A stretch of 26,206 bases of DNA, taken from positions 1 to 26,206 of the forward strand of contig DYYI01000053.1 in NCBI GenBank assembly GCA_020741755.1, read 5' to 3'. The notes under the pieces were generated by a model. It saw only the letters and a program-made list of their open reading frames with translations, was not told the DNA's origin and made no database searches. Position 1 is the stretch's first letter. Each line of letters begins with the position of its first letter. Below are positions 9,474 to 15,124 of the stretch, piece after piece. The DNA is from Aliicoccus persicus_A. Lineage in GTDB: Bacteria; Bacillota; Bacilli; Staphylococcales; Salinicoccaceae. Position numbers and translations under genes: made by a program.

Positions 9474-9695
9474 TTAATGAATTAACCAATTTTTATAAGA
9501 TTCAAAAGCATCATCGAATATTTCTAACGAAAGACCATCATATGGGTTTTTCTCTAAATAATCACTGATTTCATTATAATCTTTTGAATACTTAGGAAAT
9601 AATGAATCTGCAATAATTTCTTCAGCAAACTTACCGATATCAGATTTTTCATTTACTCGATTTTTCATAAACTGATAAAAAGAATATTCTTTCAT
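9474..9695 (-). CDS. yozE: YozE family (UPF0346) small protein
   Basis: This is a small soluble protein of the YozE/UPF0346 family, a helical SAM-like fold of unknown function found across Bacilli. The 73-residue product begins MKEYSFYQFMKNR and contains the family features KFAEEIIADSLFPKYSKDYNEISDYLE and the aromatic C-terminal FESYKNWL. I chose the ATG at 9695 because TTTGGAG lies six to seven bases upstream and the protein then starts exactly as family members do. An earlier in-frame ATG inside msrB has no ribosome site. It follows msrB by 13 bases; staphylococci also keep yozE beside msrB. Confidence 0.9.
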   Translation of the reverse strand: MKEYSFYQFMKNRVNEKSDIGKFAEEIIADSLFPKYSKDYNEISDYLEKNPYDGLSLEIFDDAFESYKNWLIH

Positions 9696-9708
9696 AAAAT
9701 GCTCCAAA

Positions 9709-10140
9709 CTAGGCTTTAGCCTCAAATATCTTTAACATATCACCATATCCATGCGCTTCCATCTCATCTTTCGGTACAAACTGAATTGCAGCTGAATTGA
9801 TACAATAGCGCAATCCACCGAGTTCAGTTGGACCATCATTGAACACATGACCTAAGTGACTATCTGAACTATCACTCCGTACTTCCGTTCTTCTCATTCC
9901 GAAGCTATCATCAAAATGTTCAGATACGTAATCATCGATTGTTTTAGAGAAACTCGGCCAACCACAGTCACTATCAAATTTGTCCAGAGACGTAAACAAC
10001 GGTTTTCCACTTAATTTATCGACATATATTCCATCTTCAAAATGGTTGAAGTATTCATTTTGAAATGGTGCTTCTGTGCCGTTTTCTTTCATCACTTGAC
10101 GCTCCAATGGCGTCAGTTCATCCAATGATTTTTTGACCAT
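9709..10140 (-). CDS. msrB: Peptide-methionine (R)-S-oxide reductase MsrB
   Basis: MsrB reduces the R epimer of methionine sulfoxide in damaged proteins, using thioredoxin-type electrons. The 143-residue protein shows the SelR-domain motifs CGWPSF (C59), EVRSDSSDSHLGHVF and the catalytic RYCINSAAIQF (C113). The usual pair of zinc-binding CxxC motifs is absent, so it belongs to the zinc-free form. C59 is a candidate recycling cysteine. Its ATG overlaps the msrA stop as TAATG, indicating coupled translation of the two complementary reductases. Confidence 0.96.
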   Translation of the reverse strand: MVKKSLDELTPLERQVMKENGTEAPFQNEYFNHFEDGIYVDKLSGKPLFTSLDKFDSDCGWPSFSKTIDDYVSEHFDDSFGMRRTEVRSDSSDSHLGHVFNDGPTELGGLRYCINSAAIQFVPKDEMEAHGYGDMLKIFEAKA

Positions 10141-10661
10141 TATTTTTCACCCCACACGTTCTCTATAAAACCTTTACGGCCTGACCCTTTAAAATAGGCA
10201 TTGTAATGTCCACTATTTTTCTTATAGAAGTCTTGGTGGTAATCTTCCGCCATGTAAAAATTCTTAAATGGAAGTACTGGCGTATTAATCGGACCATTAA
10301 ATATATTTTGACTGTCTAAATCTTTTATTACAGATTCAGCCACTTCTTTTTGCTCATCATCATGATAAAAAATCGCTGGCATGTAATGTGATCCACGATC
10401 ACCAAATTGACCTTCAATATCCGTTGGATCAAACGTCTTAAAAAATACTCTCAATACTTCTTCATAACTCATAACGTTTGGATCAAACTCAATTCTCACA
10501 GCTTCAACATGCCCTGTTGTTCCTGTTGATACTTCTTCATATGTTGGATTTTCCTTTTCACCGTTCGAATAACCACTTGTGACAGATTTAATACCTGGCC
10601 ACTCGTCAAACGGTTTCACTAAACACCAGAAACATCCACCCGCTAATGTCGCTTGCTCCAT
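10140..10661 (-). CDS. msrA: Peptide-methionine (S)-S-oxide reductase MsrA
   Basis: MsrA reduces the S epimer of free and protein-bound methionine sulfoxide. The 173-residue protein has the active-site motif GGCFWC with catalytic C10 and C13 close behind. It also has the family stretches VTSGYSNGEKENPTYEEVSTGTTGHVEAV, YHDDEQKEVA and AEDYHQDFYKKN. An AGAGGTGA ribosome site lies four bases before the ATG. The gene sits ten bases after ypmS and overlaps msrB, so both stereospecific repair enzymes are made from one message. Confidence 0.97.
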   Translation of the reverse strand: MEQATLAGGCFWCLVKPFDEWPGIKSVTSGYSNGEKENPTYEEVSTGTTGHVEAVRIEFDPNVMSYEEVLRVFFKTFDPTDIEGQFGDRGSHYMPAIFYHDDEQKEVAESVIKDLDSQNIFNGPINTPVLPFKNFYMAEDYHQDFYKKNSGHYNAYFKGSGRKGFIENVWGEK

Positions 10662-10671
10662 ATCTTCACCT

Positions 10672-11217
10672 CTAATAGTAATTCATGTTAAAGTACCATG
10701 CGTTATTTTCATAATCGATATTGACTAGATTTAAATCGTTTACAACAAGATTGTTTGTAATTAAATCCGTATCAAATATTAATGCGTATTGTTCTCTACT
10801 GAATTGTATTCCCTCAGGTAATGAACTATTTTCAATGATCATAGTGTATAACATATCTTGAGACAGTGGGAAACCAGCAATATCTATGTTTTGAACACGA
10901 AATGTGACGTATTCACCATAAGTCAATGGTTCAAGATTGAATGTCGTCACTACTTCATTTCCATAGATCGTGTTCACACTTCTTACTTCGATATCTTCAT
11001 TTGTCACAGTAATTGATAAGTTATCATCCACAATTGCTTCATCCAATATATTTTGAATCGTCGAATTATCTAAAATGAATTCGATACCTGTCGGAGCAAA
11101 TGTTTGCTCCCTTGCTTCTGGAACTTCATAGTTACCGGAGAGTAAATAGTAAATGTATCCGACAACAGCGACGTTGATTACCAATAATATGACAAACAAA
11201 TATTTCCATATATTCAT
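10672..11217 (-). CDS. ypmS: YpmS family (DUF2140) membrane-anchored protein
   Basis: This 181-residue protein of unknown function has one N-terminal membrane segment (about 5-26) and an extracytoplasmic domain of about 150 residues, beta-rich by appearance. The layout, the FAPTGIEFILDNSTIQNILDEA segment and the LPEGIQFSREQYALIF motif fit the YpmS/DUF2140 family of Bacilli. The start chosen is the ATG at 11217, with GGAAGTGA five bases upstream. A GTG three codons earlier overlaps dfrA and has no site of its own. It sits five bases after the dfrA stop; staphylococci place a homologous gene between dfrA and msrA. Confidence 0.82.
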   Translation of the reverse strand: MNIWKYLFVILLVINVAVVGYIYYLLSGNYEVPEAREQTFAPTGIEFILDNSTIQNILDEAIVDDNLSITVTNEDIEVRSVNTIYGNEVVTTFNLEPLTYGEYVTFRVQNIDIAGFPLSQDMLYTMIIENSSLPEGIQFSREQYALIFDTDLITNNLVVNDLNLVNIDYENNAWYFNMNYY

Positions 11218-11222
11218 GCCAA

Positions 11223-11696
11223 TCACTTCCGTTTTAAGTGTAAGTATTCATGAGGATAGATGTTTTTCTGATCTACCTCGCCCTTTTCTCGTGATATAAC
11301 AGTCCATTCTTCCAAGTCGTATTCTGGAAAAAAGGTGTCTCCTGCAAATACCTCTTCAATCGACGTGATAAACATCTCATCCACGATATCACGTGTTTCT
11401 CTGTAAATATTTGCCCCACCGAAAATAAACACTTTCCCTGGAAGATTTTTAATATCTTCAACAGAGTGAATAACTGTTGCATCTGAATACTCAAGATCTG
11501 TATTTCTAGATAAGACAACATTCGTGCGATTCGGAAGTGCTCGACCGAGAGAGTCGTATGTCTTTCGTCCCATAACAATTGTCTGTCCGGTCGTTAATGC
11601 TTTTACATGTTTCAAGTCGTTCGGTAAATGCCATGGCATTTTATTTTTAAAACCGATAACATTTTGTTTCGCGTGTGCAACGATAAGTGATACCAT
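11223..11696 (-). CDS. dfrA: Dihydrofolate reductase
   Basis: This enzyme reduces dihydrofolate to tetrahydrofolate with NADPH, regenerating the folate that thymidylate synthase oxidises. The 157-residue protein has the full chromosomal DHFR pattern: VAHAKQNVIGFKNKMPWHLPNDLKH with the active-site PWHLPxD, TIVMGRKTYDSLGRALPNRTNVVLSR for the NADPH site, and VFIFGGANIYRE. Residue 98 is Tyr, at the position where drug-sensitive S. aureus DHFR has Phe98 (see findings). The His equivalents of S. aureus positions 30 and 149 are kept. AGGAGG lies eight bases before the ATG, directly after the thyA stop. The 12-base gap to thyA places both steps of the thymidylate cycle on one message. Confidence 0.96.
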   Translation of the reverse strand: MVSLIVAHAKQNVIGFKNKMPWHLPNDLKHVKALTTGQTIVMGRKTYDSLGRALPNRTNVVLSRNTDLEYSDATVIHSVEDIKNLPGKVFIFGGANIYRETRDIVDEMFITSIEEVFAGDTFFPEYDLEEWTVISREKGEVDQKNIYPHEYLHLKRK

Positions 11697-11708
11697 GTTA
11701 CGTTCCTC

Positions 11709-12662
11709 CTAGACAGCGATTGGTGCAGAAATATAGCCGTGACTTTCATAATCAACCACTTCAAAATCTTCGTATTCTAAATCAAACATTGATTTATCTG
11801 AATTGATTTTAATCGTTGGTGGTTTAAAGCTCGTTCTTGATAACTGTGTTTCAACCGCATCGGCGTGGTTATTATAAATGTGCGCGTCTCCAATCGTATG
11901 CACATAATCGCCCACTTCTAGTCCACATTCTCTCGCAACGAGTATTAATAATAGACTATAACTTGCGATATTAAATGGTACACCTAAAAATATATCTGCG
12001 CTGCGCTGGTAGAGCTGTAAGCTGAGCTTATTATCACTGACATAGAACTGGAATAATGAATGACATGGCGGCAATGCCATCGTTTCAATTTCAGATGGGT
12101 TCCAAGCACTTACGATGTGTCGTCTTGAATAAGGATTCGTTTTAATCGCTTCGACAACGTTTTTCAATTGGTCTACGATTTTTCCATCCGGACCTTCCCA
12201 ATGGCGCCATTGCTTACCATAAACATTACCGAGCGTTCCAAATTTCTCTGCAAACACTTCATCGTTTAAAATATTTTGTTTAAACTGATCCATCTCACGT
12301 TTGTAATCTTCGTTAAATGATTCATCTATAAGAGCGCGACGACCAAAGTCTGTCATATCCGGACCATGATACTCGTCACTTTCCACATAGCGCTTAAATG
12401 CCCACTCATTCCAAATATTATTATTATACTCAAGTAAATATTTGATGTTTGTGTCGCCACGCATAAACCAAATCAATTCTGTCGCAACTAATTTGAAAAA
12501 GACCTTTTTCGTCGTCAGCAGTGGAAACCCCTCAGATAAATCAAAGCGCATCTGATGCCCAAATAGTGACGTCGTCCCTGTTCCTGTACGGTCTGATTTC
12601 TTAGAACCAGTGTCTCTAACGCGTTCAAGTAACTCGTGATATACCTTATCGAAGTTATTCAT
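11709..12662 (-). CDS. thyA: Thymidylate synthase ThyA
   Basis: ThyA methylates dUMP to dTMP using methylene-tetrahydrofolate, producing dihydrofolate. The 317-residue protein shows catalytic C200 in MALPPCHSLFQFYV, the phosphate-binding TNPYSRRHIVSAWNP, and the substrate segment RSADIFLGVPFNIASYSLLL. The extra segment of about 50 residues before the conserved LGNVYGKQWRHW is typical of the longer ThyA form of staphylococci and lactobacilli. An AAGGGG site lies eight bases before the ATG. It is first in its transcript, with a promoter candidate at 12696-12724, and is followed by dfrA. The upstream region is shared with a divergent small gene. Confidence 0.97.
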   Translation of the reverse strand: MNNFDKVYHELLERVRDTGSKKSDRTGTGTTSLFGHQMRFDLSEGFPLLTTKKVFFKLVATELIWFMRGDTNIKYLLEYNNNIWNEWAFKRYVESDEYHGPDMTDFGRRALIDESFNEDYKREMDQFKQNILNDEVFAEKFGTLGNVYGKQWRHWEGPDGKIVDQLKNVVEAIKTNPYSRRHIVSAWNPSEIETMALPPCHSLFQFYVSDNKLSLQLYQRSADIFLGVPFNIASYSLLLILVARECGLEVGDYVHTIGDAHIYNNHADAVETQLSRTSFKPPTIKINSDKSMFDLEYEDFEVVDYESHGYISAPIAV

Positions 12663-12695
12663 AGTAATGGCCCCTTTTCTTTCTATTATTAATGA

Positions 12696-12724
12696 ATTAT
12701 AATAGTATTAATTACTTGAGTCTA
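12696..12724 (-). promoter_or_regulatory. Sigma-A-type promoter for thyA operon
   Basis: On the minus strand TAGACT (12724-12719) and a perfect TATAAT (12701-12696) are separated by 17 bases, about 34 bases before the thyA ATG. The same ATTATAAT sequence supplies a TATAAT on the plus strand (12698-12703), which could serve the divergent small gene. The plus-strand -35 region is poor. Confidence 0.6.
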
Positions 12725-12736
12725 GGAGATGTTGTT

Positions 12737-12808
12737 ATGGAAATCATGTTTACTGTTGGTTTAACATTTCTTGTCGGTTACTTTATTTTTCTATGCATTT
12801 TCGACTAG
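12737..12808 (+). CDS. Predicted 23-residue single-span membrane peptide
   Basis: I do not recognise this gene. The 23-codon frame starts MEIMFTVGLTFL and is almost entirely hydrophobic, with a single Glu at residue 2, a Cys at 20 and a final Asp, so it would span the membrane once. Support for expression is contextual. AGGAGATG lies five bases before the ATG, a TATAAT lies 33 bases upstream at 12698-12703, and a strong terminator ends the transcript at 12864-12870. It is the only plus-strand gene between 1 and 21248, and it is divergent from thyA. It could be a small membrane regulator or a type I toxin-like peptide, but no antisense RNA gene is evident. A chance open frame in a short transcript cannot be excluded. 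Confidence 0.5.
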   Translation: MEIMFTVGLTFLVGYFIFLCIFD

Positions 12809-12841
12809 AAAATTGAATCGTACGTTTAACCGATAATATTT

Positions 12842-12870
12842 AAGGAAAGGCCGCGGCCTTTCCTTTTTTT
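12842..12870 (+). terminator. Terminator of the small plus-strand gene, abutting brxA stop
   Basis: A perfect 24-base palindrome (12842-12865) is centred on CGCG, with GGAAAGGC/GGCCTTTCC-type GC-rich arms and a run of seven T on the plus strand. It lies 33 bases after the small gene's stop. On the minus strand it starts immediately after the brxA stop but is followed only by TTAAATATT, so it may work less well in that direction. Confidence 0.85.
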
Positions 12871-13306
12871 ATGAGCAATGAGAATCGAACGATTCTTTGA
12901 TGTCTTCCATCAAATCTTCGATTTCTCTACCTTCTATATTTGATCTCGGTATAAAATGTACGAGATTTTGTCCTTTAAATAATGCAAAAGATGGGCTCGA
13001 TGGCGCTTGCATGATGAATTCACGCATCGATTCTGTTGCTTCTTTATCTTGGCCTGCAAATACTGTAACCAAATGGTCTGGTTTAATTGGATTTTGAGAG
13101 GCAACAGTCACCGCAGCCGGTCGTGCGATACCTGCAGCACAGCCACAGATGCTGTTTACCATCACAAATGTCGTTGCATCATCATCGACATTTTTCATAA
13201 AATCATTGACGTTATCTTCTGTCGTCAATTCAAGAAAACCTTGGTCTGTTAATTCTTTACGCATTGGCACTGCGAGCTCTTTCATATGTTGTTCGTATGC
13301 ATTCAT
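12869..13306 (-). CDS. brxA: Bacilliredoxin BrxA
   Basis: This YphP/YqiW-type thiol-disulfide protein removes bacillithiol from S-bacillithiolated proteins. The 145-residue protein carries the diagnostic CGC active site (C54, G55, C56) in VMVNSICGCAAGIARPAA, followed by VTVFAGQDKEAT and APSSPSFALFKGQ. It resembles staphylococcal BrxA (MNAY start, MREFIMQAPSSPS) more than BrxB. An AAAGGAG-type site precedes the ATG. It lies 16 bases after the Nfu_N gene and is probably cotranscribed with it and the zinc-finger gene. Confidence 0.94.
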   Translation of the reverse strand: MNAYEQHMKELAVPMRKELTDQGFLELTTEDNVNDFMKNVDDDATTFVMVNSICGCAAGIARPAAVTVASQNPIKPDHLVTVFAGQDKEATESMREFIMQAPSSPSFALFKGQNLVHFIPRSNIEGREIEDLMEDIKESFDSHCS

Positions 13307-13322
13307 GTGAAATAACTCCTTT

Positions 13323-13583
13323 CTATTCTTGATTGTCGATTGTGTCTACCACTTGATCAATGAGTTGCTCCCATTCATAGTCTGGTTTCTTATCGACAGT
13401 GACAAAGTTGATTGCGTGAAATAAACTTCTCACACCTTCTATTTGCAATAGATCATTGATAAACTTAGGATTATCCTCTTCTACTCGATCATAAGTTGAA
13501 GAACGACTACCTTCCTTATCAAAATCAAGTGTTAACTTCATTGAATCCGGATTCGGTGTTGCATCTATTTGTAAAACTCTCAT
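13323..13583 (-). CDS. Stand-alone Nfu_N-domain protein (CvfC N-terminal region only)
   Basis: The 86-residue protein matches the scaffold-protein Nfu/NifU N-terminal domain, with DATPNPDSMKLTLDF near the start and IEGVRSLFHAINFVTVDKKPDYEW later. In staphylococci this domain opens the much longer protein CvfC (conserved virulence factor C, about 370 residues), whose remaining part contains helical repeats. Here the frame stops cleanly after the Nfu_N domain, and brxA begins 16 bases later, so no remnant of the longer protein remains nearby. It has no cysteine, as expected for Nfu_N, and cannot bind an iron-sulfur cluster through thiols itself. The ribosome site (AGAGGAG) overlaps the stop of the upstream zinc-finger gene, implying coupled translation. 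Its molecular role is unknown. Confidence 0.8.
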   Translation of the reverse strand: MRVLQIDATPNPDSMKLTLDFDKEGSRSSTYDRVEEDNPKFINDLLQIEGVRSLFHAINFVTVDKKPDYEWEQLIDQVVDTIDNQE

Positions 13584-13595
13584 TTTGACTCTCCT

Positions 13596-13769
13596 CTAAT
13601 TTAATTGGTTACCATACTTTTGAATTTTTTGACCGACTGAACATTCAGATATACAAAATTGATGTGCTTCAGTTTTACTTTTCTCGCGACGCAACGTTTG
13701 TTTTATCAAACAATTTTTACAATAGCGTTGCTCCAACTTATTAATCTGAGTAATCGCATATTCTCTCAT
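13596..13769 (-). CDS. Small zinc-finger protein, 57 residues
   Basis: The product begins MREYAITQINKLEQRYC and has four cysteines as C17-x2-C20 and C39-x3-C43, with H36 just before the second pair. The segment FCISECSVGQKIQKYGNQL matches the Bacilli-specific small zinc-finger family I know as PF10782/DUF2602, whose function is undetermined. A perfect AAGGAGG lies seven bases before the ATG, so the gene should be translated well. Its stop overlaps the ribosome site of the Nfu_N gene, making zinc finger, Nfu_N and BrxA one likely transcript. An upstream TATACT at about 13783-13788 could be its -10 box, without a clear -35. Confidence 0.82.
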   Translation of the reverse strand: MREYAITQINKLEQRYCKNCLIKQTLRREKSKTEAHQFCISECSVGQKIQKYGNQLN

Positions 13770-13794
13770 ATGTTTTCCTCCTTAAATAAGTATA

Positions 13795-13822
13795 CAAAAA
13801 TTAACCATTCTTTTAAAGAATG
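13795..13822 (-). terminator. Weak terminator after the RNase HI gene
   Basis: CATTCTTT (13806-13813) and AAAGAATG (13815-13822) form an AT-rich palindrome. On the minus strand TTTTT follows nine bases on. It lies 11 bases after the RNase HI stop and would separate that operon from the zinc-finger transcript. The stem is AT-rich, so termination may be partial. Confidence 0.5.
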
Positions 13823-13833
13823 ACAACCTATAA

Positions 13834-14238
13834 TCATGTATTCAATGCTTTTAAACATTCAAACAGTTGTTGTTTCGCAAGATGATCTGCTTCTGCATTA
13901 TTTTTTCTAGCAAGATGAGACACAATCATTAATGTAAAGTCATGTTCAAGTTGGAGTACTTGTTGGAGAAACGGTTTAAAGACCTTGTTTTTAACAAATC
14001 GTTTCTCTATACTATCGACAATTATTTTTGAATCGGTATAGACGATGACTTGAGTAATCCCTTTTGATTGGCAAAAATTGAGAGCATATATCAATGCGTG
14101 CCATTCTGCTTCATGATTGTCTACGGCACCGAGACAATGACTCAACGTAAATTTTTCATCACCGTCAATGATAACGCCAGCACTTGCAGCAAGTGTTGGC
14201 TCCGTTCGTGCTGCGGCGTCTATATACACTTTAGCCAT
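13834..14238 (-). CDS. RNase HI family protein
   Basis: This 134-residue protein of the ribonuclease HI fold would cleave the RNA strand of RNA-DNA hybrids. The four acidic catalytic positions are in place: D7 (VYIDAAAR), E45 (NHEAEWHAL), D69 (VYTDSK) and D118 (NNAEADHLAK). It belongs to the short YpdQ-like branch rather than the RnhB/RnhC types. The ATG lies inside the last codons of the exonuclease gene (8-base overlap), so the two are translationally coupled. Pairing a 5'-3' flap exonuclease with RNase HI fits joint removal of RNA primers or hybrids during lagging-strand repair, which is inference from family roles. Confidence 0.9.
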   Translation of the reverse strand: MAKVYIDAAARTEPTLAASAGVIIDGDEKFTLSHCLGAVDNHEAEWHALIYALNFCQSKGITQVIVYTDSKIIVDSIEKRFVKNKVFKPFLQQVLQLEHDFTLMIVSHLARKNNAEADHLAKQQLFECLKALNT

Positions 14239-15124
14239 TTAATTCACCAAATATGAGCGAATCCATATATCGACTCGAAATGGTGAGCTCAAAGCGATCG
14301 AGTTGTTCTTTTATGTGGGCGATATCGACTGTGTACGCACTTTGCTCTAAAATCTCCTTAATTGGAATTGGAACATTCGTGATCAATGCAGCAAGTTTTA
14401 GACTCATGTTTAATGATTCAAAGTCATTTTCTATTTTCTCTCTCATGCGCGGTGTTAATTCATCCATATGAGAAATGATACCTTCGATACTTTGATACTT
14501 TTTAATCAATTTAAGCGCTGTCTTCTCTCCAACGCCACTGACGCCAAAGTAACCATCCCCAGGGTCCCCCATCAATGCTTTTACATCGACAAATTGTTCA
14601 GGTAGGACACCATATTCTTCTACGAATCGATCAAAGTCATATATGTTATATTCTGTAAAACCTTTTTTAGTGAGCCACATCTCATTATTCTTATTCTCAT
14701 CTAAAATTTGGAGTAAGTCACGATCACCACTAACGATAATTGCATTATCAATGATTCGTGTAAGCGTTCCGATAATATCATCTGCCTCATAGCCCTCTGC
14801 ACCGATTTGGCGAATGCCGAGTGCATGTATCACTTCTTTCACATGATCGAACTGTGGAACCAGCTGTTCTGGTGGAAGCGGTCTGTTTTTCTTATAACCA
14901 TTAAACCACTCATTACGAATCGTGTGCGCACCCATATCCCAGACGACAATTACGTGTGACGGATTAGTCATTGAAATCAATTTAAACATGTGTCTGACGA
15001 CACCTTGAATGCCATTTGTCGCGATGTTTTTAGAATTATACATATATTGTTCTTTAAAACTCGTTGCGAAAAAGTGTCGGAACAAGAGTGCCATACCATC
15101 GATAATCAAATATTTACGTGTCAT
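14231..15124 (-). CDS. ypcP: 5'-3' exonuclease (flap-endonuclease type, YpcP-like)
   Basis: This stand-alone 297-residue homologue of the 5' nuclease domain of DNA polymerase I would remove RNA primers or 5' flaps. Metal-binding and active-site segments are visible in order: IIDGMALLFRHFF (7-19), VVWDMG...RNEWFNGYKKNRP (60-82), GAEGYEADDIIGTL (108-121), VSGDRDLLQILD (131-142) and the helix-hairpin-helix region ALMGDPGDGYFGVSGVGEKTALKLI (183-207). In the last motif the common SDN is PGD-G, as in other Firmicute stand-alone forms. The start overlaps the end of dynA by 11 bases, and its end overlaps the RNase HI gene, so all three are coupled. No polymerase domain follows. Confidence 0.92.
   Translation of the reverse strand: MTRKYLIIDGMALLFRHFFATSFKEQYMYNSKNIATNGIQGVVRHMFKLISMTNPSHVIVVWDMGAHTIRNEWFNGYKKNRPLPPEQLVPQFDHVKEVIHALGIRQIGAEGYEADDIIGTLTRIIDNAIIVSGDRDLLQILDENKNNEMWLTKKGFTEYNIYDFDRFVEEYGVLPEQFVDVKALMGDPGDGYFGVSGVGEKTALKLIKKYQSIEGIISHMDELTPRMREKIENDFESLNMSLKLAALITNVPIPIKEILEQSAYTVDIAHIKEQLDRFELTISSRYMDSLIFGELNG

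Noticed and set aside
11223..11696. dfrA as an acquired trimethoprim-resistance gene
   Set aside because: It sits in its native operon between thyA and ypmS, with no mobile element or compositional break nearby. Only the single Tyr98 resembles resistant forms.
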